A stretch of DNA of 64,000 nt from Pseudoalteromonas galatheae (GTDB taxonomy: Bacteria; Pseudomonadota; Gammaproteobacteria; Enterobacterales; Alteromonadaceae), in assembly GCF_005886105.2 (NCBI RefSeq), contig NZ_PNCO02000001.1, forward strand, positions 1,609,001-1,673,000. The letters run 5' to 3'. Shown here one piece after another: positions 47,501 to 54,353 of this stretch. Every line of letters starts with the position of its first letter. The stretch's first letter is position 1. A model generated the notes under the pieces. The model was not told where the DNA came from and did not search any database. It saw only the letters and a program-made list of their open reading frames with translations. The position numbers were made by a program, and so were the translations under genes.

Positions 47501-47686
47501 TCGGTTGGCGCAGGTGCAGAGTCGAGAAATGCAATCGGCTGGGTTGTATTTGGCGGTTTAGGCTTAGCGGTTTTCTTTACGCTTTACCTCACACCTGTCG
47601 TTTATCTCGGTTTAGCGAGATTTACGAAACCGAGGGCGGATGAAACCAAATTATTAGTGGATGAACTTGATAAAGCTGAAAGTTAA
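44594..47686 (+). CDS. RND family efflux pump, inner-membrane transporter, system 2
   Basis: This 1030-aa pump starts at GTG 44594, three bases after the adaptor stop, with AAGGAA upstream. It has TM1 at about 18-38 ('PVLIVVLNLLIIIAGIAALA'), the first loop with 'VEVRELPDVDRPRLTVSASF', TM4 with 'LATGLIVDDAIVVSENIQRR' (two Asp proton-relay residues), a second large loop and TM10 with 'GLIAKNAILLVEFADQLRDK'. This is an HAE1/MexK- or VexH-like multidrug pump. Substrate is unknown. A strong terminator follows at 47715. Confidence 0.93.
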   Translation: MTKPELPQLQDLPSMAIRRPVLIVVLNLLIIIAGIAALAGVEVRELPDVDRPRLTVSASFPGGSPETVDTEVTSKLEGAVARVSGVKSIRAQSEENNARIVVEFRPGINLDDAANETRESVSRVQRELPEEVERVSIIKADNDAEAVVSLTVSSASLTLEGLTERVEKDLAPQFLTIPGVADVRLNGDRERVLRVRLDPLKLTSFNLTVPDVAAALRQAPFDVPAGSLKSNDQQLIVRADATSVTAEQVSDIIIRGETRVGDIASVYFGPADPRSMVRLDGEPVIGLEIIRQAQSNTIEISDEVLQLVDKIKVRFPDLELFVTSDDAQFIRSSVDEVLSSLVITILLVVFTLWVFIGSWRATLIPAFAIPVALIGSLALIWALGFSVNILTLLALVLATGLIVDDAIVVSENIQRRRGEGIGRRAAAVLGTREVFFAVVATTAVLAAVFVPIAFLPSTAGRLFREFGGVLAGAVIISSFVALSLVPALTSKLKVKQDSKKHLFSSIGVKLAEMYRGTIHWVLDHAWLTFGVFVVIASLSGALYSQLDNELLPSEDRGKIRIFARGPDGVGLNFMDRQAKQMEDILLPFVESGEIESIYTVVGQWDPNIVFITVPLKHWDERHFSQQEIIDKIRGPLGNIPGAPARAFGANSLNLRGQGGGIELALLGNDYLEIFKAAQQFAALVEKEMPDVAPVQISYQPSQPQLRVNIDRRRAEELGVSLSDISTTLRAAINGDDVADLNVGDQSIPIMLQAQNHTIRDPSDLANLYVGSRTGALVPLSSLAVIVEEGVAAELERHAQRRSIELDMKQPEDMPMAEVVEKLRTLADQSLPDSVTLAFKGEALTFEETANEVLLTYVLAFLIVLLVLAAQFESVNSAVVVMITVPFGITSAILALYLTGTSLNIYSQIGLVMLIGLIAKNAILLVEFADQLRDKGRSVRQAVEEAAVIRLRPIMMTLVSTLLGALPLILSVGAGAESRNAIGWVVFGGLGLAVFFTLYLTPVVYLGLARFTKPRADETKLLVDELDKAES

Positions 47687-47714
47687 ATTCCCCCGTTAAA
47701 AATAAAGTAAGTTG

Positions 47715-47741
47715 AGCGCAGCAATAGCTGCGCTTTTTTTA
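47715..47741 (+). terminator. Intrinsic terminator after RND system 2
   Basis: AGCGCAGC, an AATA loop and GCTGCGCT form a perfect 8-bp stem followed by seven T. Confidence 0.92.
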
Positions 47742-47920
47742 TACAACGATTAATGTTGTGGTAACACATTCTTTGATACTTTTTGTTGAACTTTTCATTA
47801 TTTAAACTGTCACAACCGATGTGGTTGTTTTATAGCCATTATGTTTGCTACTCTAAGACAGTAAATCCTGTTTTCTATAACAATAATAAAAATAACAAGC
47901 TAATTGAAAGAAGATGTGTC

Positions 47921-48292
47921 ATGGGTAATTTATTTTTAAAAGAACGGGAAAATTGGACCGCCTGGATTATTTGGAGCTTGATAGGATGCACGGCAACCGT
48001 TGCATTATCGAGTTATACCAGTGAGATATGGATGGGGCTATTAGCGCCTATCTTGGTATTAGGATTACTAACAACATGGATGAGTTACACCAAGCGATTT
48101 GATTTTTCCAGAGCATTCAAAGTGCTCAGTACCGTAGTGTTGTTTTCATCTATTCCGGTTATCATTGAAAAAGTGCTGCCTGCAAAAAATGCAGTCATTG
48201 GCATGATTGATTCAGGGATAATCGTGATAGCAATGGTTATCGCCAGTTGTATTTTTGCTTACATTGCCAAAAGGCCAAAGCAATATTATTGA
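47921..48292 (+). CDS. Small membrane protein of unknown function
   Basis: The ATG at 47921 (MGNLFLKERENWTAW) is preferred because AAAGAAG lies just upstream; the frame extends back to 47783 but that stretch is not protein-like. The 123-aa product has three to four hydrophobic segments: 'WIIWSLIGCTATVAL', 'WMGLLAPILVLGLLTTWM', 'VLSTVVLFSSIPVIIEKV' and 'GIIVIAMVIASCIFAYIA'. I do not recognise a family. It is a predicted inner-membrane protein just upstream of tRNA-Ser. Confidence 0.6.
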   Translation: MGNLFLKERENWTAWIIWSLIGCTATVALSSYTSEIWMGLLAPILVLGLLTTWMSYTKRFDFSRAFKVLSTVVLFSSIPVIIEKVLPAKNAVIGMIDSGIIVIAMVIASCIFAYIAKRPKQYY

Positions 48293-48382
48293 TTATTCGG
48301 CTATTATTTGCGCTTTTGAATGCAAAAATTGAAATAGTGCTTTACAACCGATGGATAACTCCATAAAATGCGCGCCAACAAC

Positions 48383-48473
48383 GGAGAGATGGCTGAGTGG
48401 TTGAAAGCACCGGTCTTGAAAACCGGCATACGTTAATAGCGTATCTAGGGTTCAAATCCCTATCTCTCCGCCA
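48383..48473 (+). tRNA. tRNA-Ser (anticodon UGA)
   Basis: This 91-nt gene has the acceptor stem GGAGAGA/TCTCTCC, discriminator G and encoded CCA. The anticodon stem CCGGT/ACCGG encloses the loop CTTGAAA, giving anticodon TGA (reads UCA and related Ser codons). A long variable arm (ATACGTTAATAGCGTAT) and the T arm AGGGTTCAAATCCCT are present. These fit a class II tRNA. An intrinsic terminator follows at once. Confidence 0.97.
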
Positions 48474-48483
48474 CCTCATTCCC

Positions 48484-48511
48484 AAAACCGCCTCCAAATG
48501 GCGGTTTTTTT
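48484..48511 (+). terminator. Intrinsic terminator after tRNA-Ser
   Basis: AAAACCGCC, a TCCAAAT loop and GGCGGTTTT form a 9-bp stem followed by a T-run. It starts 11 bp after the tRNA. Confidence 0.92.
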
Positions 48512-48526
48512 CGTTTGGAGGCGTGT

Positions 48527-48910
48527 ATGTCTGCGGCTAGTAACATGGCAATAATAAAACATAGTTCTATTTGGATTGTATTTAGTTATTTTTATCTTAG
48601 TGGTCTAAATATGGCGCTAACGTTGTCGATTGATTCGCAACAAGACCCTGATATCACAATGACGCTGCTGCATGTTTTTTTATTCAATTGCCTTGTTGGC
48701 CATCTGATCACTAAATATGAAAAATCTTGGCCAGAAATCGCCAGTGTGGTTATTGCATTATTTGGTGTGGTTGGATTTGGACACTACTTTGTTGGTAGCT
48801 TGGGAGAGTACAGTGATGAGCTTAATATTGGTCTTGTATTATTGCTGCCATTTGCAACCTTTGTAATGAAAAAACTCAAACAATATGCCGAAGAGAAAGC
48901 CGCTAGTTAG
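48527..48910 (+). CDS. Small four-helix membrane protein of unknown function
   Basis: The ATG at 48527 follows a strong ribosome site (TTGGAGG) that begins right after the tRNA terminator; the in-frame TTG at 48515 is unlikely. The 127-aa product has hydrophobic segments 'SIWIVFSYFYLSGLNMAL', 'MTLLHVFLFNCLVGHLI', 'IASVVIALFGVVGFGHYFVG' and 'LNIGLVLLLPFATFVM', with a charged tail (KKLKQYAEEKAAS). I do not recognise a family. Because the ribosome site abuts the terminator, any transcript must start inside or read through the tRNA. Confidence 0.55.
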   Translation: MSAASNMAIIKHSSIWIVFSYFYLSGLNMALTLSIDSQQDPDITMTLLHVFLFNCLVGHLITKYEKSWPEIASVVIALFGVVGFGHYFVGSLGEYSDELNIGLVLLLPFATFVMKKLKQYAEEKAAS

Positions 48911-49029
48911 CGGTTTTTTTGTGTCCGACGAATAGCTTGACTGCTTGATAATCAAGCAGCTCCGGTATCTTGCCTATTTTGGCTGTGATACAATCTAAGA
49001 TTCTTGTTAATAAAAAATATGGAAAGACT

Positions 49030-49644
49030 ATGTCTCAATTCAACACAGACGCAGATAAAGCGAGTTACGGTATTGGTTTACAAATGGGGGAGCAACTTAA
49101 AGCAAACCCTTTTGAAGGTCTAAACCTTAACTCTGTATTCGAAGGTATGAAAGACGCTTATGCTGGTGACAGCTTCCGCGTTGAGATCCCTGAAATTCAA
49201 GCGGCATTTGAGAAGATCAATGCTGAGATCCAACAGCGTCGTGAAGAAGAAGCTAAAGTGTTAGCTGCTGAAGGTGTTGCATTTCTAGAAGAAAATGCGA
49301 AACGTGCTGAAGTAACAGTAACTGAGTCAGGTCTTCAGTATGAAGTAGTTGAAACTGGCGAAGGCGATAAGCCTGTTGAAGATTCAAAAGTACGCGTTCA
49401 TTACCACGGTACTCTAATCAACGGTACGACTTTTGACAGCTCTTACGAGCGCGGCCAACCAGCTGAATTCCCAGTAAATGGCGTGATCAAAGGTTGGACT
49501 GAAGCACTTCAAATGATGCCTGCAGGTTCTAAATGGCGTCTATACGTACCGCATGAGCTTGCATACGGCGAGCGTGGTGCAGGTGCTGCAATCGCACCTT
49601 TCTCAACGCTAATTTTCGACGTAGAGCTACTAGAAGTTTTATAA
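49030..49644 (+). CDS. fklB: FKBP-type peptidyl-prolyl isomerase (FklB-like)
   Basis: The start ATG 49030 (MSQFNTDADKASYGIGLQMG) follows GGAAAG and gives 204 aa, the length of FklB. The N-terminal dimerisation domain has 'YGIGLQMGEQLKANP'. A helical linker ('AEIQQRREEEAKVLAAEG') leads to the FKBP domain, which has 'VRVHYHGTLINGTTFDSSYE', 'VIKGWTEALQMMPAGSKWRL' and 'YGERGAGAAIAPFSTLIFDV'. It catalyses cis-trans isomerisation of prolyl bonds. No signal peptide is visible, so it is cytoplasmic. Confidence 0.95.
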   Translation: MSQFNTDADKASYGIGLQMGEQLKANPFEGLNLNSVFEGMKDAYAGDSFRVEIPEIQAAFEKINAEIQQRREEEAKVLAAEGVAFLEENAKRAEVTVTESGLQYEVVETGEGDKPVEDSKVRVHYHGTLINGTTFDSSYERGQPAEFPVNGVIKGWTEALQMMPAGSKWRLYVPHELAYGERGAGAAIAPFSTLIFDVELLEVL

Positions 49645-49660
49645 TAGTATCGTGTGATCA

Positions 49661-49690
49661 AAAAAGGCCTTCTCAATGAAGGCCTTTTTG
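49661..49690. terminator. Bidirectional terminator between fklB and asnS
   Basis: AAAAAGGCCTTC, a TCAAT loop and GAAGGCCTTTTT form a 12-bp stem with A-run and T-run on the two sides. It can stop both the + strand fklB and the - strand asnS transcripts. Confidence 0.9.
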
Positions 49691-49739
49691 CGTTTAGCCA
49701 AAGCTGCTGAGAACACAACTTTGGCTGTTCGACAAGACT

Positions 49740-51137
49740 TTAGTAAGTCGCACTGCCTTTAGTACGAGGGAAGGCAATAACGTCACGTACGTTGCCCATG
49801 CCAGTAACATAAGCAACCAAGCGCTCAAAGCCAAGGCCAAAGCCTGAGTGAGGCACTGTTCCATACTTACGTAGGTCACGGTACCAGCTGTAATCTTCTT
49901 TGTTTAAGCCCATCTCTTCAAGACGCGCATCTAGCACATCTAAACGCTCTTCACGCTGTGAGCCACCAATGATTTCACCAATACCAGGCGCAACGACGTC
50001 CATAGCGGCAACGGTTTTACCGTCTTCGTTTTGGCGCATGTAGAATGCTTTGATATCACGAGGGTAGTTTTTGATAACTACTGGTGCGTTAAAGTGTACT
50101 TCAGCAAGGTAACGTTCGTGCTCTGATTGTAAGTCGACGCCCCACTCAACAGGGAATTCAAACTCTTTATCACATGCTTTTAGAATTTCGATAGCGTCTG
50201 TGTAATCTACCTGAGCAAAGTCTTTATCGATGAATGATTCTAGGCGAGTAATGGCATCTTTTTCGATGCGCTGTGCGAAAAACTCCATATCATCACGACG
50301 TTCATCAAGTACTGCTTTAAACACATACTTCAACATGTCTTCTGCAAGCGCTGCGATGTCGTTAAGGTCGGCGAATGCCACTTCAGGCTCAACCATCCAA
50401 AACTCTGCTAAGTGACGAGAAGTGTTTGAGTTTTCAGCACGGAATGTTGGACCAAAAGTATAGATTTTTGAAAGGGCACTCGCGTATGTTTCACCGTTAA
50501 GCTGACCAGATACGGTCAAGAATGCTTCTTTACCAAAAAAGTCTTCTGAATAGTCTACATCGCCTTTGTCTGTGCGTGGTAGGTTGTTCATATCAAGTGT
50601 AGATACACGGAACATCTCGCCTGCGCCTTCACAGTCACTTGCGGTAATGATAGGCGTGCTGATCCACTGGTAGCCACGCTCATGATAAAAACGGTGAATA
50701 GCTTGCGCAAGACAGTTACGTACACGCGTAACCGCGCCCATAACATTAGTGCGAGGGCGAAGGTGCGCATGTTCGCGTAAGTATTCAATACTGTGGCGTT
50801 TTGCAGCCATTGGGTATGAATCTGGATTCTCAACCCAGCCTAATACCTCAACGCTGTTCGCTTGGATCTCAAAAGATTGACCTTGACCTTGTGATTGTAC
50901 AAGCACACCAGTCACCGCTACTGAACACCCAGCAGTAAGACGAGTCACTTCGTCATAATTATTCAGCGAATTAGGGACTACGGCTTGAATAGGGTCAAAA
51001 CAAGAACCGTCATGAACGGCTAGAAATGAAATACCTGCTTTTGAATCACGTCGTGTACGGATCCAGCCCTTTACTGTTACTTGGCTGTCAACCGCAACGG
51101 TGCCTGCTAGTAGCTCCGTTATCGCTGTGTGGCTCAT
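49740..51137 (-). CDS. asnS: Asparaginyl-tRNA synthetase
   Basis: This 465-aa class II synthetase has an N-terminal OB fold ('[20 protein letters not shown]'), motif 1 region '[20 protein letters not shown]', motif 2 '[20 protein letters not shown]' and motif 3 '[17 protein letters not shown]'. It charges tRNA-Asn with asparagine. Length equals the usual bacterial enzyme. It is on the - strand, convergent with fklB. The 174-bp gap upstream (51138-51311) holds its promoter and is AT-rich. Confidence 0.98.
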   Translation of the reverse strand: MSHTAITELLAGTVAVDSQVTVKGWIRTRRDSKAGISFLAVHDGSCFDPIQAVVPNSLNNYDEVTRLTAGCSVAVTGVLVQSQGQGQSFEIQANSVEVLGWVENPDSYPMAAKRHSIEYLREHAHLRPRTNVMGAVTRVRNCLAQAIHRFYHERGYQWISTPIITASDCEGAGEMFRVSTLDMNNLPRTDKGDVDYSEDFFGKEAFLTVSGQLNGETYASALSKIYTFGPTFRAENSNTSRHLAEFWMVEPEVAFADLNDIAALAEDMLKYVFKAVLDERRDDMEFFAQRIEKDAITRLESFIDKDFAQVDYTDAIEILKACDKEFEFPVEWGVDLQSEHERYLAEVHFNAPVVIKNYPRDIKAFYMRQNEDGKTVAAMDVVAPGIGEIIGGSQREERLDVLDARLEEMGLNKEDYSWYRDLRKYGTVPHSGFGLGFERLVAYVTGMGNVRDVIAFPRTKGSATY

Positions 51138-51365
51138 CTTTACTCCAAATGATTTATTTTTTATTTGTAAATTAAAAGACAGAGTGTCTTATCGTCATGT
51201 AAGCCGTATCTTACCTGCGATGGACAAATAAAAAAACACTGAAATGCAAAAAACTGGGCTGAAAAGAATGAGTAAAAGCCATGAAAAAACAGTCGGACTG
51301 TGGCATTATGAATGTTCGATGATAAAAATAGCTTTATTAATACTAACAGTGACGTTCAAAACTCG

Positions 51366-51800
51366 ATGAAACAAGTTTTTATTTTGAGGGGTCTACCTGG
51401 CTCTGGAAAATCGCATTATGCGCAAACGCTAGCCGACGATCTCGTCTCCGGCGATGAAACACAGTATTTTATCTGTTCAACCGATGATTATTTTCTTAAT
51501 GAAAACGGCGAGTATCATTTTGAAAAACAACGCCTTTCAGAATATCACAATTTAAACTTAGCCCGGTTTATTAATGCCTTAGCTGAAGATATCCCTTTGG
51601 TCGTTGTAGACAACACCAATATCAAGAAGTGGGAGTTTGTTGCTTATGCGTCAGCTGCTGTGGCAATGGGTTATCAAGTGAAAGAAGTCATTGTTGGTGA
51701 AATTAAAGATAAGTCCCTACAGCATTTATATGCCAAACGTAATAGCCATGGCATTGGCTTGAAAACAATTTCAAAAATGGCCCACCTTTTCGAATGGTGA
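51366..51800 (+). CDS. P-loop kinase-like ATPase of unknown substrate
   Basis: This protein of 144 aa (162 aa if started at ATG 51312) begins 'MKQVFILRGLPGSGKSHYAQ', a Walker A motif at the very N-terminus. It then has 'FICSTDDYFLNENGEYHFEK' and 'PLVVVDNTNIKKWEFVAYAS', as in the NEDD4-binding protein 2-like and polynucleotide-kinase-like P-loop group. It probably phosphorylates a nucleotide or nucleic acid, but the substrate is unknown. It is the last ordinary chromosomal gene before the integron. Neither start has a strong ribosome site. Confidence 0.7.
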   Translation: MKQVFILRGLPGSGKSHYAQTLADDLVSGDETQYFICSTDDYFLNENGEYHFEKQRLSEYHNLNLARFINALAEDIPLVVVDNTNIKKWEFVAYASAAVAMGYQVKEVIVGEIKDKSLQHLYAKRNSHGIGLKTISKMAHLFEW

Positions 51801-51806
51801 TAAAGC

Positions 51807-51826
51807 TTAGGGTCGAGCAACCCTAA
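51807..51826 (+). terminator. Hairpin after the P-loop gene, possible terminator
   Basis: TTAGGGT, a 6-nt loop and ACCCTAA form a 7-bp stem 6 bp after the stop codon. There is no T-run, so termination is uncertain. The rest of 51827-52072 shows no convincing gene. Confidence 0.35.
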
Positions 51827-52072
51827 CAACGCTCGTGCATGTTAAACAGGGTAGTATCGTATCCGATCTTACAGTTAAAAAGAGCGGGTTTAGACTTCGC
51901 CTTCGAGCAAACAAGAGACGGTCGTCAATGTTAGTTTCATTCTACATAGCGGCCGGTTAGTCAACTCATTCCTGCTCCATTTCGATTCAGCAGTGGAATG
52001 TGCGACCAACTTTTTTAGCTTCAGTTGGCCCAATTTTAGTAATGCTAGTGAGTTTCGAAAGGGCTCTGACAT

Positions 52073-53032
52073 TTATATAGTGTCTAACGGGCTAGTTGTA
52101 CCTGCAAAATGTTGGCCAAGTACATGTGTATAGATTTGTGTGGTACTAACGTCATTGTGGCCCAGTAATTCTTGAACACTTCTTATATCACGACCAGCTT
52201 TAAGCAAATGGGTTGCGAAGCTATGCCTAAACGTATGGCAGGTGACGCGTTTATTTATTTGAATATTACGCACGGCATTCTCGAGCGCTTTACGAATAAC
52301 ACTTTGATGTAAATGGTGCCTGCAAAGTGTTCCTGTATAAGGATTGATACAAGTATTGCTGGAAGGGAAAATAAACATCCACCCATGCTGCCTAAACGCG
52401 TTGGGATACTTGCGTTCTACTGCATTTGGCAGAGATGGACCTATCCCGTGAAGGTTGTCATCCTGTTGAATTTTAATAGCCATTTCAATATATGTAGTGA
52501 GCTTTTTTGAGCATCTATTGCTGAGGATGGTTTGCCTATCTTTATGCCCTTTACCGTCTCTAACGGTCAGCGAAGCTCTATCAATATCAATATCTTGGAT
52601 ACGTAACCTGAGGCATTCTGAAACTCTTAGTCCGCTACCATAGAGTAGTTCTATTATTAGTCTATCACGGCCATCAAGTTCATTTAGTATTAGTGAGATT
52701 TCTGATGGGGATAACACTGTAGGTAAATGTCTTTGTTTAGTGGCATAGCAAAAACCTAAATCCCCAAGCTCATGGTGCAAATGCTTCTGATACAAATAGG
52801 CTAACGCGTTACGTGCAATTTTTTGTGTGTTGATAGCCACATTTCGTTGGTTGGTAAGGAAGGTTAAAAATTGTGTAACCTCTTCCGTTCCCATTGTTTC
52901 AGGGTGACGCTTGTGGTGAAAGTTAATGAATGCCTTAATCCAATATAGGTAGGTTTTTTCTGTTCTAATGCTGTAACCACGCATACGCATTTCTTCCTGA
53001 AGACCTTTCAGAAATGGGCTTTTTAGACTCAT
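52073..53032 (-). CDS. intI: Integron integrase IntI (tyrosine recombinase)
   Basis: This 319-aa protein has an N-terminal SAM-like core-binding domain ('RTEKTYLYWIKAFINFHHKR') and the tyrosine-recombinase catalytic domain. The conserved residues are visible: Arg in 'LYGSGLRVSECLRLRIQDID', Lys in 'DGKGHKDRQTIL', His-x-x-Arg in 'CHTFRHSFATHLL', His in 'ELLGHNDVSTTQ' and Tyr in 'IYTHV'. The extra segment typical of IntI, absent from XerC/D, is present ('VERKYPNAFRQHGWMFIFPS'). It inserts and excises cassettes at attI and attC. AAGGAG precedes the ATG. It is divergent from the cassette array at 53330 onward and appears intact. Confidence 0.95.
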   Translation of the reverse strand: MSLKSPFLKGLQEEMRMRGYSIRTEKTYLYWIKAFINFHHKRHPETMGTEEVTQFLTFLTNQRNVAINTQKIARNALAYLYQKHLHHELGDLGFCYATKQRHLPTVLSPSEISLILNELDGRDRLIIELLYGSGLRVSECLRLRIQDIDIDRASLTVRDGKGHKDRQTILSNRCSKKLTTYIEMAIKIQQDDNLHGIGPSLPNAVERKYPNAFRQHGWMFIFPSSNTCINPYTGTLCRHHLHQSVIRKALENAVRNIQINKRVTCHTFRHSFATHLLKAGRDIRSVQELLGHNDVSTTQIYTHVLGQHFAGTTSPLDTI

Positions 53033-53054
53033 GATAACTCCTTAGCCCATATTG

Positions 53055-53070
53055 CTGTGTATGTATACAG
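53055..53070. promoter_or_regulatory. LexA-like operator upstream of intI
   Basis: The 16-bp sequence CTGTGTATGTATACAG fits the LexA pattern CTG-N10-CAG with an AT-rich centre. It lies 23 bp upstream of the intI start codon, where it could overlap the promoter. SOS control of intI is established for other integrons. Confidence 0.75.
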
Positions 53071-53329
53071 TGTTATCTGGAATTCTCGGATATCAAGGGA
53101 AATAATGAAAAAATTTTTGCGCGTTTATGCATGAATAAATTAAAAATATTGTTGTTTATCATGAGGTTATATATCTTCGATTTGAAATAATAGGTTTGGG
53201 AAACGCGCATGCGCATTTTTCCAGATGGTATATTTAGCAGAATGCTGATAAGTTCTTTGCATACTGATAGTTAACTGTGCGCATTTTCACTGGTCCAACG
53301 AGGTAAACGCGCATGTGCACGAATAAAAT

Positions 53330-53336
53330 GTTAAAC
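53330..53336 (+). other. attI core site / first cassette junction
   Basis: GTTAAAC matches the GTTRRRY core where cassettes join attI. Recombination cuts after the first G. It lies 25 bp before the first cassette gene. Confidence 0.65.
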
Positions 53337-53360
53337 GCTAACAACCTCTAGGAGAGATAG

Positions 53361-54353
53361 ATGAAGAAAATTGGAATTTTGATAATGGCTGTTTTTCCAT
53401 TGCTTGGGTGTCAGACTACTGGGCCTAAAACATACACTGGCAATACCCAGTCGATAGCTGCGACAAATTCAAAAAGTTGTAGTTTCGACCAAATCACTGG
53501 CAAAGCGTATTTGATTGCTCCTGACTTTAAAAAATATGTAACCAATAGCTTTTTCTACGATTCCGAAAAGGAAACGGTCTGGCAGCTTGATAAAGGCAAT
53601 TACTCATCCTTGACTTCTCAAAAGTTCAAAATAGTTGACACGGGGCTCGTTACTAAAGAAGACGTCAAGTCACGACAGCCATATCTTTCCAAATACAGAT
53701 ATAGTGAAGATGATATAAAAGGTATACCTTATGTAAGAGATAAAGCATTCTCATCTAAGCTAGTGACAGAAGACTGCTCAATTTATTATCTGAGTGGTGG
53801 AACCATTATTAAATCTTTATTATCTAGCATCGTAAATACAGATGGTACAAAAATTAATGAAGATGATGTATTAGCGTTTTATGGAAGTGAACCGTTATCA
53901 AAAAAAAGCATGGATGCGGTGATTGAGTATGACCGTTTTGAGAAAAGACTCAAAGTAAAAACGCCATACTATGACGACATGCTTATCAGGGGGTCATTAA
54001 ACGCCAAGGATCAATCAATATCACTTGTTCAGCTTTATGTGGACCTTACTTTTTTCGATAAATGGGGCTTTATTTCTAATGCCATTGACACAGATGGTGT
54101 AAACCATGAGGTGGTAAAGATTTCAACTGACACAGACTGTAGTAACTCTGATATGTTTGGTTGTAAATTAACAGAGACTGTTGGAGTTACAATTAGTGAG
54201 GAGTTTTTGAATAAACACAGGGATGGTTTTGAATTAAAACTTTTTGGTACTAAAGAAAAAATCGTCAAAGTGTCAGGCTATATGGTTGAAGGTTTTTTAT
54301 CTGGAATGAGAAAAGCAAAGGAGCAGCTAAAGTCTGGTGACTTTGGCGTTTAA
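53361..54353 (+). CDS. Cassette 1: lipoprotein of unknown function
   Basis: This 330-aa protein starts after AGGAGAG and has a lipoprotein signal ('MKKIGILIMAVFPLLGC', lipobox LLGC). The mature part is rich in Asp, Ser, Lys and Tyr with scattered Cys; I do not recognise a domain. It is the first cassette of the array and so is nearest to any attI promoter. Its TAA stop (54351-54353) sits exactly at the group II intron edge: the last A comes from the intron, and the same A would be supplied by attC in the uninterrupted cassette. The protein end is therefore unchanged by the insertion. Probably anchored in the envelope; function unknown. Confidence 0.75.
   Translation: MKKIGILIMAVFPLLGCQTTGPKTYTGNTQSIAATNSKSCSFDQITGKAYLIAPDFKKYVTNSFFYDSEKETVWQLDKGNYSSLTSQKFKIVDTGLVTKEDVKSRQPYLSKYRYSEDDIKGIPYVRDKAFSSKLVTEDCSIYYLSGGTIIKSLLSSIVNTDGTKINEDDVLAFYGSEPLSKKSMDAVIEYDRFEKRLKVKTPYYDDMLIRGSLNAKDQSISLVQLYVDLTFFDKWGFISNAIDTDGVNHEVVKISTDTDCSNSDMFGCKLTETVGVTISEEFLNKHRDGFELKLFGTKEKIVKVSGYMVEGFLSGMRKAKEQLKSGDFGV
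54348..54352 (+). other. attC1, left core half (interrupted)
   Basis: GTTTA, followed after removal of the intron by AC at 56320-56321, rebuilds GTTTAAC, which fits the RYYYAAC core (R'') of attC. The other part of attC1 is at 56320-56386. Confidence 0.75.

Larger units (their letters stand above)
53033..53360. other. attI region and divergent promoter region of the integron
   Basis: This 328-bp gap lies between intI and the first cassette gene. It holds a LexA-like box (53055-53070) near intI, three exact AAACGCGCA motifs (one inverted at 53118-53126, two direct at 53201-53209 and 53305-53313), a related TGTGCGCA (53277-53284), and a GTTAAAC core at 53330-53336. These repeats are candidates for IntI-binding sites of attI. 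The cassette promoter cannot be fixed by eye. Confidence 0.7.

Noticed and set aside
47783-47920. N-terminal extension of the membrane protein at 47921
   Set aside because: The stretch is rich in Asn, Lys and Tyr, unlike the rest, and a ribosome site is only seen at 47921.
51820-51870. attC- or attI-like words (CTAACAACGC and GTTAAAC) on the far side of intI
   Set aside because: They are close together, lack paired arms, and lie on the wrong side of intI; likely chance or an old remnant.
51890-52072. 60-codon open frame on the - strand directly after intI
   Set aside because: Composition is not protein-like, there is no ribosome site, and nothing in its sequence is recognisable.
53221-53330. 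Cassette promoter Pc
   Set aside because: Several weak -10-like and -35-like hexamers occur, but none has both good match and spacing.
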